From Propionimicrobium sp. PCR01-08-3 (lineage in GTDB: Bacteria > Actinomycetota > Actinomycetes > Propionibacteriales > Propionibacteriaceae): a stretch of 64,000 nucleotides of DNA. The position numbers were made by a program, and so were the translations under genes. Positions within the stretch are counted from its first letter, which is position 1. Each line of letters begins with the position of its first letter. The stretch lies in assembly GCF_030286045.1 (NCBI RefSeq), contig NZ_CP127390.1:3179482-3243481 (forward strand), in the 5' to 3' direction. This document shows, in pieces, positions 33,726 through 42,790 of this stretch. The notes beneath the pieces were generated by a model. The model saw only the letters and a list, made by a program, of their open reading frames with translations. It made no database searches and was not told where the DNA came from.

Positions 33726-33783
33726 GCGCCCGAAATCTGCTCCCGCGCCCGAGATACCTGGCGCGTCGTTCGATTTCGGGCGC
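33726..33783. repeat. 58-nt nested palindrome, copy A
   Basis: The outer arms GCGCCCGAAATC/GATTTCGGGCGC are perfect at 12 bp. Seven-nt internal loops (TGCTCCC and GTCGTTC) separate them from an inner stem GCGCC/GGCGC with loop CGAGATACCT. A second copy at 60187–60244 has the inner stem-loop exactly reverse-complemented. Confidence 0.8.
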
Positions 33784-33819
33784 GGGAACCCGTCAGCGAG
33801 AAGAGGAAGGGAGCAGACG

Positions 33820-34164
33820 ATGGCCGTCATGTTCATAGTCATGGTCGCCATGGTCATGGGGTTTGGGGTGCTGGCCGCGGTCGCGTGGCTGGTCGGTTCC
33901 CGCAATAAGAACCTGCCGGCCGGCGTCTTGTCGTCTCGCGCCCAGATAGTCTCGGTGCGCGAGATCGCCGGCCAATCCGGTAATCAGCACTGGGTCAAGG
34001 TGCAGTTTCCTGATGGTCATCAACGCGAGCTGATGGCCACGCCCAGCCAAGCGGAGGTCCTGACCCGCGGCCAGCAAGGCACGGCGCACTGGATCGACGA
34101 TCGGCTGACCGGCTGGGTCCCCGAACTCGGACGCGGTCCGCAGGACGCGCACCGCAGCGACTGA
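33820..34164 (+). CDS. Small membrane protein with DUF2500-like domain
   Basis: A 114-aa protein: one N-terminal membrane segment (residues ~3–25), then a compact beta-rich domain (AQIVSVREIAGQSGNQHWVKVQFPDG). This resembles DUF2500, whose function is unknown. The start at 33820 was chosen because AAGGGAG precedes it and the longer frame runs back through the palindromic element. It ends 23 nt before lysS, but lysS has its own promoter hexamer, so co-transcription is not required. Confidence 0.65.
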   Translation: MAVMFIVMVAMVMGFGVLAAVAWLVGSRNKNLPAGVLSSRAQIVSVREIAGQSGNQHWVKVQFPDGHQRELMATPSQAEVLTRGQQGTAHWIDDRLTGWVPELGRGPQDAHRSD

Positions 34165-34187
34165 ACGGCCCGGCTAGAATCACCCGG

Positions 34188-35726
34188 GTGAGTGACCAGT
34201 CAGCCGAAGCCAGCACAGACATCGATCTCGCCGAGCAGGCGGAGATCTCCGAACAGCAGCAGGTGCGCCGCGAGAAGCGGGCCCGGATGCTCGGCACTGA
34301 TCGCGAACCCTATCCCGTCGATATGCACCGCACCCACTCGCTTTCCCAGGTGCGCGCCGGGTGGCCCGATCTCGAGCCCGGGGAAGAAACCCAGGATGTG
34401 GTCGAGATCGGTGGACGCATCGTCTTCCTGCGCAACAAGGGAAAACTGTGCTTCGCCACGCTTCAGGACGGTTTCAACCAGGACTCCAACGGTGAGCGGC
34501 TGCAGGTGATGATCTCGCTGGCCGAGGTCGGCGAGCAGGCGTTGACCGATTGGAAGGCCGACGTCGACCTGGGCGATTTCATCTGGGTGCGCGGCCGGGT
34601 GATCTCGTCCAAGCGCGGCGAACTGTCGGTGATGGCCAGCGAATGGAAGATCGCCAGCAAGGCGCTGCGTCCGCTACCGGCACTTCACAAGGAGCTGTCC
34701 GAAGAATCTCGGGTGCGCCGGCGTTACGCGGACCTGATCGCCCGCCCCGAGGCGCGCGAGATGGTGCGGCTGCGTTCGGCGATCACCCGGAGCATCCGCG
34801 AGACTCTTGACAGCGATGGCTTTCTCGAGGTCGAGACCCCGACGCTGCAGCTGATCCACGGCGGGGCGGCCGCGCGTCCGTTCAAGACCCACCTGAACGC
34901 CTTCGACATCGACATGACCCTACGCATCGCGCTGGAGCTCTATCTCAAGCGCGCGATGGTCGGCGGCACCGAATCGGTCTACGAGATCGGACGCATCTTC
35001 CGCAACGAGGGCATCGACTCGACGCACTCGGCCGAGTTCACCATGCTGGAGGCGTACCAGTCGTGGGGCGACGACAAGACGATCGCCGCGCTCACCAAGA
35101 AGATGATCATGAATGCCGCCGATGTGGCGGGCAAGCATCAGATCACCCGCGGGGACGGCCGGGTGATCGACCTGGATGGCGAGTGGCAGTGGATCACCAT
35201 CTATGGGTCGGTAAGTGAGGCCATCGGGGAAGAGATCACGGTCACCACGCCGGTCGAGCACCTGCACAAAGTGGCGGATGCGCACGAGGTCGAATACGAC
35301 CCGGCGTGGGAGAACGGCAAGCTCGCCATGGAGCTTTATGAGCACCTGGTCGAGCCTGGACTGATCAATCCGACCTTCGTCTGCGAGTTCCCCGAGGTGG
35401 CGCAGCCGCTGGCCCGCCGGCATCGCTCGAAGCCCGGCCTGATCGAGGCGTGGGATCTGATCATCGGCGGTGTGGAGCGGGCAACCGGCTTCAACGAGCT
35501 GATCGATCCGATCATCCAGCGCGAGATCCTGACCGCCCAGTCGTTGGCCGCGGCCGCGGGCGACCCCGAGGCCATGCAATTGGACGAGGACTTTCTCGCT
35601 GCTCTGGAGCAGGGTGCCCCGCCGATGGGTGGCATGGGCATGGGTATCGACCGGTTGATCATGCTGTTCACCGACGCCGGCATCCGCGAGACGATCCTCT
35701 TCCCGCTGCTGCGTCCCCAGGGCTGA
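34188..35726 (+). CDS. lysS: Lysyl-tRNA synthetase (class II)
   Basis: A 512-aa enzyme. The N-terminal OB-fold anticodon-binding domain covers ~60–170. The class II core has motif 2 (IGRIFRNEGIDSTHSAEFTMLE) and motif 3 (GGMGMGIDRLIML). The GTG start follows TAGAAT by exactly 7 nt, a textbook leaderless arrangement with no Shine–Dalgarno sequence. Length and motif order are standard. A palindromic repeat element follows about 70 nt downstream. Confidence 0.96.
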   Translation: MSDQSAEASTDIDLAEQAEISEQQQVRREKRARMLGTDREPYPVDMHRTHSLSQVRAGWPDLEPGEETQDVVEIGGRIVFLRNKGKLCFATLQDGFNQDSNGERLQVMISLAEVGEQALTDWKADVDLGDFIWVRGRVISSKRGELSVMASEWKIASKALRPLPALHKELSEESRVRRRYADLIARPEAREMVRLRSAITRSIRETLDSDGFLEVETPTLQLIHGGAAARPFKTHLNAFDIDMTLRIALELYLKRAMVGGTESVYEIGRIFRNEGIDSTHSAEFTMLEAYQSWGDDKTIAALTKKMIMNAADVAGKHQITRGDGRVIDLDGEWQWITIYGSVSEAIGEEITVTTPVEHLHKVADAHEVEYDPAWENGKLAMELYEHLVEPGLINPTFVCEFPEVAQPLARRHRSKPGLIEAWDLIIGGVERATGFNELIDPIIQREILTAQSLAAAAGDPEAMQLDEDFLAALEQGAPPMGGMGMGIDRLIMLFTDAGIRETILFPLLRPQG

Positions 35727-35798
35727 TCGTGGCCCTGGGCAGGGTACCCGAGGGTTGTGTTGGTGAATGGTCCTGCAGCCAAGTCCTGAGCCGAACGA

Positions 35799-35933
35799 CC
35801 GGGTTGCCGGGAAGCGAGCCTATCTTTTCTCGACCGGTGCATTCGCGCCTCAGCCCTTCCTTGACCTCGGGAGAACAAGCTCGCTTGTCTCCGCTCGATC
35901 TTCGTCGGGCCCCGGCGAGCGATGGCAACCCGG
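35799..35933. repeat. GGTTGCCGG-family palindromic element with enlarged centre
   Basis: CCGGGTTGCC (35799–35808) and GGCAACCCGG (35924–35933) are perfect inverted arms. Just inside lie GGGAAGCGAGCC and GGCGAGCG, matching the elements at 45666 and 45810. The middle is ~70 nt longer and contains an extra hairpin (GAGAACAAGC…GCTTGTCTC). It lies between lysS and the Mrp leader. Confidence 0.6.
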
Positions 35934-35968
35934 ACGGCCGGCGACCCCGTCAACGCTCGCATGACGGG

Positions 35969-36164
35969 CGGGCTACAAAAGCCCGGATCGGAGGCAGCAA
36001 GTTGGGCGTCCTGTTAGGCTCGAAAGCGATCCCCGAAGATGACCGATCGCAGTCGAGCCTGCTCGCGCTGCCGAGGTTTGTTGGCGGAGGTCGAGCATCC
36101 GCCAGCCTTCGGGTGCTGGGCCGGCGCCACCAATTCTGCGCGGGATCGCCGGTGCGCCGCACCG
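35969..36164 (+). promoter_or_regulatory. Structured leader region upstream of the Mrp operon
   Basis: A series of hairpins precedes mrpA. CGGGCT/AGCCCG is at 35969–35985. AGGCTCGA-aa-GCGATC pairs with GATCGC-ag-TCGAGCCT at 36016–36060. A C(TTCG)G tetraloop hairpin is at 36102–36119, and CGGTGC/GCACCG at 36150–36164. No open frame is supported. It could be a cis-acting RNA for a cation antiporter operon or stacked terminators. Confidence 0.45.
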
Positions 36165-36209
36165 ACTACCCCTGAAATTTGACGACCCGCTGAGCTTGTG
36201 GAGGGCCTT

Positions 36210-39200
36210 TTGATACAGCTGCTGTGCACCTTTGCTGTGGCAGCTGTGCTCGCTCCGGCCCTGTTCTCTGGCCTCGGACGCCGGTCGTTCGGTCTGCTGG
36301 CACTCGTCCCGGCGGCGACCACCATCTGGGCCCTCAGCCAAACCGGCGCCGTCTTCGCGGGCGAATTCCCGCTGCAGAACGTCAGTTGGGTGCCGTCGCT
36401 GGGCCTCGAGTTCGCCTTCCGGATGGACGTGCTCAGCTGGCTGATGACGTTGATCGTCGGCGGCGTCGGCACCCTGATCCTGATCTACTGCTGGGGATAT
36501 TTCGGCACCGCCGCCGGCCACCTCGGCAGGTTCGGTGGCGTCTTCGTGGCTTTCGCGGGGGCGATGTTCGGCCTTGTCACAACGGATAACACGCTGATCC
36601 TCTACCTTTTTTGGGAGCTGACGACGGTCTTCAGCTTCTTGCTGATCGGCCACTACCACGACCGCCAGCCCTCCCGGATGGCCGCCATGCAGGCCATCAT
36701 CGTCACCGGCTTCGGCGGGCTGGCGATGCTCGGCGGGTTGATCATGCTCGGGACGCTGCCGGGCGGCTCGTTCCAGCTCTCCGCATTGGTGCAGTCAGCG
36801 CTCGCCGGCACGCTCGGGCAGGGCGCGGCGCACCAGGCCATCGTCTGGACGGCGACCGTGCTCATCCTGCTCGGCGCCTTGACCAAATCGGCACAGATCC
36901 CCTTCCACTTCTGGCTGCCCGCGGCGATGGCCGCGCCCACCCCGGTCTCGGGCTACCTGCACGCCGCCGCCATGGTCAAGGCGGGCGTCTACCTGGTGGC
37001 CAGACTCGCGCCGGGGTTCGCAAGCGTCGAGGTATGGCGTCCGATCATCGTGGCAGCCGGGCTGGCGACCATGATCATCGGTGGCTACCGGGCGCTTCGC
37101 CAAAACGATCTCAAGCTGCTGCTCGCCTTCGGCACTGTCTCCCAGCTCGGCCTGATCATGGTGCTGGTCGGCTTTGGTGAACGCGCCATCGCGCTGGCCG
37201 GGCTGGCGATGCTGGTCGCGCACGCCATGTTCAAGGCCTGCCTGTTCTTGGCGGTCGGCGCGATCGACCACGAGTTCGGCACCCGCGACCTGCGCGAACT
37301 CTCCGGCATCGCGCGGGCGATGCCGGGTTTCGCGGTGGCCACGATCATCGCGCTGGCGTCGATGGCGGGCCTGCCACCGATGCTCGGCTATGTCGGCAAA
37401 GAGGCAGCACTCGAGGCGCTCAGCCACGAAGGCCAGTGGCTGATCTTCGTCGTGATCGTGATCGGATCGATCTTCACCTTCGGCTATTCGCTGCGTTTCG
37501 GCTGGGGTGCTCTCGCCACCAAGCCGGGTGTCGAGCAGGCCCAGAAACATCGGTTGGACGCCCGGCTGGGCGTCCCGATCGGGCTGCTCGCCTTGGCGAG
37601 CCTCGCGACCGGTCTGATGCCCGGTCTGATGGAATACCTGCTCGGCCCCTATGCGGCCTCCTTCCCCGGCGAGGATGGTCATCTGACCTTGTGGGGCGGG
37701 TTCGGCTGGCCGCTGGCCGCGACCGGCATGGTGATCGTCGGCGGCATCGCCCTGTTCGTCTTCCGCACCCCGGTCAATCATTTCCAGGCGAGATTCAGCA
37801 TTCCGGCCGCCGATCGGGGCTACCGGAAGATCACGATCGGGCTCAACAATTTCTCCGCTGACTTCACCGCAGCCATCCAGTCCGGTTCGCTGCCGAACTA
37901 TCTGACCGTGATCCTGCTGACCATGGTCGGTGCCGGAGCCTTGCTGGTCGCCATCGGCAAGGTTCCCGGCCTGGTCGCCCCAAGGTCGTGGGACAGCCCC
38001 ATCCAGGCGGGAATCGTGCTGCTGGCCTGCGTGGCTGCAGTGCTGGTCGTCCGGTCGAGGCGGCGGATGAAGGCGGTGCTGCTGACCGCGTTCATCGGAT
38101 ACGCGACCTCGCTGCTGTTCGCGCTGCAGGGCGCCCCCGATCTGGCGCTCACCCAGGCGCTGGTGGAGACCGTCACGCTGGTCGTGATGGTGCTGGTGCT
38201 GCGGCGGCTGCCACCGTATTTCTCCAACCGGCCGCACGCTTCCGATCATGTTAGGCGGATCATCGTGGGCGCGGTGGTCGGTGCCGCGGTGGCGCTGCTC
38301 GGCTGGGTGGCGGTCTCCGCCAGAATCCACCCGCCGGTCACCGTGCACTACCCCGAAGAGGTGTTCGCCTTCGGCTACGGACGCAACATCGTCAACGTCA
38401 CTCTGGTCGACACCAGGGCCTGGGACACCCTGGGCGAGATCTCGGTGCTGCTGGCGGCGGCAACCGGCGTGGCGTCCCTGATCTTCGTCCGGGAACGGCA
38501 TCGCCCCGTTGAGCTGCACACCGTCTTGCGGTCCGCCGTGAAAAAGCAGCAAGTGTGGGGACGCCACACTCCGCGCGCCGCCCAGGCCGAGCTGCTGGTC
38601 TCCAAGTTCGACCAGCCGCCCACCCCCGATCAGCCCAATTGGCAGCGCCGCGGACGCACCTGGCTGCCCGGGGTTGCCACCCTCGCCCCGGTGCGCCGCT
38701 CGCTGGTCTTCGAGATCGGTGCCCGGCTGGTTTTCCATCCGTTGCTGATCTTCTCGCTGTTCCTGCTGTTCTCCGGGCACAACAATCCCGGCGGCGGCTT
38801 CGCCGGCGGTGTGCTCGCCGGCATCGCCTTGGTGATCCGCTACCTTGCCGGCGGACGATTCGACCTCGCGTTGGCCGCGAAGGTTCGTCCCGGTGTGTTG
38901 CTCGGTTTGGGCATGACATTGGCCACCACGGCGGCACTGACGCCGGTGCTGTTCGGCGGGACGATCCTGCAGACCACCGTCTTCGATTTCGGGCTGCCGA
39001 TCTTCGGCGAGGTACACCTGGCGACCGCTCTGTTCTTCGACATCGGCGTGTACCTGATCGTCATCGGCCTGGTGCTCGACATCTTGAACTCGCTCGGCGG
39101 CGAGATCGACCGGCAGGCCGAGGCCGAAGGCGAGGAAGCGCCCGAGGTGCCGCATGACGCTCCGGTCAGCGAGGCCGATGAGGAGATAGATGTGGGAGCC

Positions 39201-39245
39201 GACCTGCGGGCGGCAGCGAAACAAGGTAGCGAGGTGACACCATGA
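36210..39245 (+). CDS. mrpA: Mrp antiporter subunit A fused to subunit B
   Basis: About 1011 aa. The first ~780 residues are MrpA: a complex-I NuoL-like series of membrane segments with ITGFGGLAMLGG, KSAQIPFHFWLPAAMAAPTPVSGYLHAAAMVKAG and GLPPMLGYVGKEA. A MrpB domain lies near 832–968 (FHPLLIFSLFLLFSGHNNPGGGFAGG…LFFDIGVYLIVIGLVLD). The complex exchanges Na+/K+ for protons. The TTG at 36210 is preferred, with GGAGGG 5 nt ahead; GTG 36198 is the alternative. First gene of the operon mrpABCDEFG, and the ATGA overlap with mrpC shows coupling. Confidence 0.92.
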   Translation: MIQLLCTFAVAAVLAPALFSGLGRRSFGLLALVPAATTIWALSQTGAVFAGEFPLQNVSWVPSLGLEFAFRMDVLSWLMTLIVGGVGTLILIYCWGYFGTAAGHLGRFGGVFVAFAGAMFGLVTTDNTLILYLFWELTTVFSFLLIGHYHDRQPSRMAAMQAIIVTGFGGLAMLGGLIMLGTLPGGSFQLSALVQSALAGTLGQGAAHQAIVWTATVLILLGALTKSAQIPFHFWLPAAMAAPTPVSGYLHAAAMVKAGVYLVARLAPGFASVEVWRPIIVAAGLATMIIGGYRALRQNDLKLLLAFGTVSQLGLIMVLVGFGERAIALAGLAMLVAHAMFKACLFLAVGAIDHEFGTRDLRELSGIARAMPGFAVATIIALASMAGLPPMLGYVGKEAALEALSHEGQWLIFVVIVIGSIFTFGYSLRFGWGALATKPGVEQAQKHRLDARLGVPIGLLALASLATGLMPGLMEYLLGPYAASFPGEDGHLTLWGGFGWPLAATGMVIVGGIALFVFRTPVNHFQARFSIPAADRGYRKITIGLNNFSADFTAAIQSGSLPNYLTVILLTMVGAGALLVAIGKVPGLVAPRSWDSPIQAGIVLLACVAAVLVVRSRRRMKAVLLTAFIGYATSLLFALQGAPDLALTQALVETVTLVVMVLVLRRLPPYFSNRPHASDHVRRIIVGAVVGAAVALLGWVAVSARIHPPVTVHYPEEVFAFGYGRNIVNVTLVDTRAWDTLGEISVLLAAATGVASLIFVRERHRPVELHTVLRSAVKKQQVWGRHTPRAAQAELLVSKFDQPPTPDQPNWQRRGRTWLPGVATLAPVRRSLVFEIGARLVFHPLLIFSLFLLFSGHNNPGGGFAGGVLAGIALVIRYLAGGRFDLALAAKVRPGVLLGLGMTLATTAALTPVLFGGTILQTTVFDFGLPIFGEVHLATALFFDIGVYLIVIGLVLDILNSLGGEIDRQAEAEGEEAPEVPHDAPVSEADEEIDVGADLRAAAKQGSEVTP

Positions 39246-40018
39246 TCGACATGGCGCCCTCATTGGCGTTGCTTCTGCTGGTCGGCGTGCTGGTCGGCAC
39301 CGGGGTGGTGCTCGTCCTGGAACGTTCGCTGAGCCGCATCGTGATCGGCATCTCGCTGATCACCTACGGCGTCAATGTGCTGGTGCTGATGGCCGGTGGA
39401 CGGGCGGGCGCGCCGCCGATCATCGGGCAGTCCGAGGTTTCCGAGATGGCCGATCCGCTGCCGCAGGCGATGGTGCTGACCGCTATCGTCATCGGGCTCG
39501 CGCTGACCGCGTTCATGCTTGCCATGGCCTACCGCAGTTGGCAGCTCAATGGTCACGACGAGGTTCAGGACGACCGCGAGGACCGCCGGATCGCTCTCGC
39601 CGCGGCTCGCGACGCCGTTGCCGAGCGGGTCACCGACGACTCGGGCGCCAGCCTCGACGAGCAGGCCGCCAGCATCTTCGACGAGACCGAGGACATCCCG
39701 GCCGCGATACAACACGACCTGCGCTCACCCGACGCCACACCCAAGGCGGCCCCGTCGGTCATCCGGTCAAAGGCAGAGGCGGCCGAAAAGCGGACGACAT
39801 CGGCACCGGGCGCTCCGGCGTCCGGCACAGCTGCACCATCACAGGCCTCGACTTCGGCTGAATCGGCGGATCGCCTGACGGGACAGCTCAGTGATTCCGC
39901 TGCATCCAAGGACGACGAATCCACCGAGTCAACAGATCGGTCGACCAGGCCCACTGGCCCTGCCGCACGCGAGGGCGACGACTCGCCCAACCCCAGCAAC
40001 GGGGGCGATGACCAATGA
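39242..40018 (+). CDS. mrpC: Mrp antiporter subunit C with long polar tail
   Basis: A 258-aa protein. Residues 1–~105 are a NuoK-like three-segment MrpC (ALLLLVGVLVGTGVVLVLERSLSRIVIGISLITYGVNVLVL…AMVLTAIVIGLALTAFMLA). The remaining ~150 residues are a polar Ser/Ala/Asp/Thr-rich tail absent from typical ~115-aa MrpC. It overlaps its neighbours by 4 nt at both ends. Confidence 0.9.
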   Translation: MIDMAPSLALLLLVGVLVGTGVVLVLERSLSRIVIGISLITYGVNVLVLMAGGRAGAPPIIGQSEVSEMADPLPQAMVLTAIVIGLALTAFMLAMAYRSWQLNGHDEVQDDREDRRIALAAARDAVAERVTDDSGASLDEQAASIFDETEDIPAAIQHDLRSPDATPKAAPSVIRSKAEAAEKRTTSAPGAPASGTAAPSQASTSAESADRLTGQLSDSAASKDDESTESTDRSTRPTGPAAREGDDSPNPSNGGDDQ

Positions 40019-41709
40019 TCGCCTCCGAATGGTCGTGGGTGCTCGGCATCCCGGTGCTCGTTCCGTTCGCGGCCGCGGCGATCGCGCTGCTGTTGGGCCG
40101 CCGGGCCACCGCTCAGCGCGTCGTCTCGCTGGTCGCGCTGTGCATCGTCCAACTCGATGCGTTCTTCATCGCCTACCTGTCCGCCGAGGGACCGTTCACC
40201 CTCGACGTGGGCGGCTGGTCGGCGCCGGTCGGCATCACCTTGGTGGCCGACCGGCTGTCGGCGATGATGCTGGTGGTCTCGGTTTTCGTGACCATCTGCG
40301 TGCTCATCTACTCGTTCACCCAGGATCCCGCCGAAGGACGCCGCCTCCCGGTGGCGGTCTTCCAGCCGACCTTCCTCATCTTGTCGGCCGGGGTTTCGAA
40401 CGCGTTCCTGACCGGCGATCTGTTCAACCTCTATGTCGGCTTCGAGATCTTGCTGGTGGCCAGTTTCGTGCTGATCACCCTCGGCGGCAGCCGGGAACGG
40501 ATTCGCTCGGGCACCGTCTACGTGGTGGTCTCGGTGGTCAGCTCGTCGATCTTCTTGATCGCGCTGGCCATGGTCTACGGCGCGGTCGGCACGGTCAACA
40601 TGGCGCAGATCGCCATCCGGATGGACGGCATCGACCCGGCCACCGCCCAGCTGATCGAGGTCATGCTGCTGGTCGCCTTCGGCGTCAAGGCGGCGGTCTT
40701 CCCGCTGTCGGCCTGGCTGCCCGACTCCTACCCGACCGCTCCGGCACCGGTCACCGCGGTCTTCGCCGGGCTTTTGACCAAGGTCGGCATCTACGCCATC
40801 ATCCGTACCCAGAGCACCATCTTCGCCGACACCGGCCTCAACAAGGCCCTGATGGTGATCGCGCTGGCCACCATGATCACCGGCATCCTCGGCGCGGTCG
40901 CTCAGGACGACATCAAGCGTCTGCTGTCGTTCACTCTGGTCTCTCATATCGGCTTCATGCTGTGGGGAGTGGGCATCGGCTCGATCGACGGTCTCTCCGC
41001 GGCGATCTTCTACACCGCGCACCACATCATCGTCCAAACCGCACTGTTCTTGGTCTCCGGCCTGATGGAGCAGGTGGGCGGTACGACCTCGCTGGCCAAG
41101 CTCGGGTCGCTGCTGAAGGTGTGGCCCTTCCTGGCGGTCGTCTACCTGATCCCGGCGCTCAACCTGGCGGGCATCCCGCCGCTGTCGGGCTTCTTGGGCA
41201 AGATCGGTCTGATCGAGGCGTCCGCAGCGGTGGGCAGCCCACTGAATTGGACGCTGATCGCCGGCGGTCTGGTCACCTCGCTGCTGACTCTTTACGCTTT
41301 GCTGCGGGCCTGGAACATGGCGTTCTGGCAGCCCGCCGAAGACGAGATCACCAAGCGTCCGGTTGCCTGGACGATGACCTTTTCGACGGTGCTGCTGGTG
41401 GCGGCTTCGGTGCTGCTGGCGGTGCTGGCCGGCCCGATCTACCAGTACGCGGCGGGCAGCGCGACCGAGCTGCGCGAGCAGGAGCCGTACATTCAGGCGG
41501 TGCTGCCCGACTCCGAACGAGGCACCGGACAATCGCACGAGGAATCCGACGACCACGGCGAATCCGACGGCGAGCAGACCCCCGCCGTGATGCCGCCGAT
41601 CGCCACCCCGGCACCGTCCGCGGACGCTTCAAGCGATGGCCCGACAAGTGCCCCCGTATCCGGCACGCCAACGGTAGGGGAGCCTTCGCAGTCGGCAGGT
41701 GAGCGATGA
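40015..41709 (+). CDS. mrpD: Mrp antiporter subunit D
   Basis: A 564-aa NuoM/N-like membrane subunit with LTGDLFNLYVGFEILLVASFVLITLGG, KAAVFPLSAWLPDSYPTAPAPVTAVFAGLLTKVG and a GIPPLSGFLGK loop. These segments carry the conserved Lys and Glu used in proton translocation. The final ~70 residues are a polar, acidic and Pro-rich tail. Start and stop overlap neighbouring genes by 4 nt. Confidence 0.93.
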   Translation: MIASEWSWVLGIPVLVPFAAAAIALLLGRRATAQRVVSLVALCIVQLDAFFIAYLSAEGPFTLDVGGWSAPVGITLVADRLSAMMLVVSVFVTICVLIYSFTQDPAEGRRLPVAVFQPTFLILSAGVSNAFLTGDLFNLYVGFEILLVASFVLITLGGSRERIRSGTVYVVVSVVSSSIFLIALAMVYGAVGTVNMAQIAIRMDGIDPATAQLIEVMLLVAFGVKAAVFPLSAWLPDSYPTAPAPVTAVFAGLLTKVGIYAIIRTQSTIFADTGLNKALMVIALATMITGILGAVAQDDIKRLLSFTLVSHIGFMLWGVGIGSIDGLSAAIFYTAHHIIVQTALFLVSGLMEQVGGTTSLAKLGSLLKVWPFLAVVYLIPALNLAGIPPLSGFLGKIGLIEASAAVGSPLNWTLIAGGLVTSLLTLYALLRAWNMAFWQPAEDEITKRPVAWTMTFSTVLLVAASVLLAVLAGPIYQYAAGSATELREQEPYIQAVLPDSERGTGQSHEESDDHGESDGEQTPAVMPPIATPAPSADASSDGPTSAPVSGTPTVGEPSQSAGER

Positions 41710-42362
41710 GCGAGCGCAAACATGGCATCGGACGGGTCGCCGAACTATGGCGGCAGCGCGTGTCTCCGGTCAGCCTGATCCTGCTGACCGCGATCTGGAT
41801 CATGCTCTGGGGCGACCCCAGCTGGGCAAACCTGGTCGCCGGGCTCGTGCTCGCGGCGCTTGTGCTGCTCGCCGCCCCGGTGCCGCGCGGGCCCGCCCGC
41901 CGCATCACCATTCGTCCGATTGCCCTTGCCAGACTGGTGCTGGTGTTCGCGAAAGACATCGTGATCGCCGCAACCCAGATCGCCTGGGTGACGATCACCG
42001 GACGCAAGCCCCGGGAGGCGATCATCAGGGTGCGCACCCGCGCCCACTCGGACGGTTTCCTCGCGGCCACCGCGGGATTCACCTCCCTGGTGCCCGGATC
42101 GATCGTGATCGACGCGCACCGGATGACCGGCACCTTGTACATCCACATCTTCGACGTGGACGACAGCCCCGAAGGGTTGGAGCGGGCTCACCATCAGGTG
42201 CTGCGGCAGGAGGAGCGGATCTTACGGGCGCTGGCCAGCGATGAGGAGCTGGGGCTGGCCGGTTTCCGGCCGGGTGGCTCGATGAAGGCCGGACGCCTCA
42301 GCGAGGCCGAGCAAGCCGAGTTCTGGGAGCGCGCGCATGACCGCAGTGAGGGGGACGCATGA
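41706..42362 (+). CDS. mrpE: Mrp antiporter subunit E
   Basis: A 218-aa protein. Two or three N-terminal membrane segments (SLILLTAIWIMLWGDPSWANLVAGLVLA) are followed by the soluble MrpE domain (TSLVPGSIVIDAHRMTGTLYIHIFDVDD) and a ~45-aa charged C-terminal extension. It is required for full Mrp assembly in characterised systems. 4-nt overlaps on both sides. Confidence 0.9.
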   Translation: MSERKHGIGRVAELWRQRVSPVSLILLTAIWIMLWGDPSWANLVAGLVLAALVLLAAPVPRGPARRITIRPIALARLVLVFAKDIVIAATQIAWVTITGRKPREAIIRVRTRAHSDGFLAATAGFTSLVPGSIVIDAHRMTGTLYIHIFDVDDSPEGLERAHHQVLRQEERILRALASDEELGLAGFRPGGSMKAGRLSEAEQAEFWERAHDRSEGDA

Positions 42363-42790
42363 TCACCATCTTGTGGATCTGCTTCGCCCTGCTGGTGGTC
42401 AGCATGGGCATGGTGCTGATCAGGCTGGAGAAGGGACCGACGAACCTCGACCGGGCCGTGGCGCTGGATGTCATCACCGCATGCGCGGTCGGTGTCGTGG
42501 TGGTCATCATGGCTCTCACCGGACGCGTCGACCTGCTGCCGTTGCTGGTGGTGCTGACCTCGGTCGGCTTCATCGGGACGACCACGATCGCCCGGTTCTC
42601 GCGCGCCGAGTCGATCAGCCAGCGCCGGGTTCTCACCTCCGAGGAGGCGGCTGGGGAAGCCGAGCCCGAATTGGCCGACGAAGATGCGCCGGTGCACCCC
42701 GACGCGTCCGGTGACGCGGACGAAGATGACGAGGCCGAGATCACCGGGCAGATGCCTGCGCAGACCGCCCGGGAACAGGAGACACCATGA
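42359..42790 (+). CDS. mrpF: Mrp antiporter subunit F with acidic tail
   Basis: A 143-aa protein. Three membrane segments in the first ~85 residues are typical MrpF (RLEKGPTNLDRAVALDVITACAVGVVVVIMALTG). About 55 extra residues are highly acidic and not part of the usual ~90-aa subunit. 4-nt overlaps link it to mrpE and mrpG. Confidence 0.9.
   Translation: MITILWICFALLVVSMGMVLIRLEKGPTNLDRAVALDVITACAVGVVVVIMALTGRVDLLPLLVVLTSVGFIGTTTIARFSRAESISQRRVLTSEEAAGEAEPELADEDAPVHPDASGDADEDDEAEITGQMPAQTAREQETP

Noticed and set aside
36795-39263. 822-codon minus-strand open frame opposite mrpA
   Set aside because: It mirrors the high-GC codon pattern of mrpA, has a His/Gln/Arg-rich composition with no recognisable domain, and no ribosome-binding site.
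39565-41556. 663-codon minus-strand open frame opposite mrpC/mrpD
   Set aside because: It spans two real genes and has the low-complexity Arg/Asp/Gln composition typical of antisense frames.
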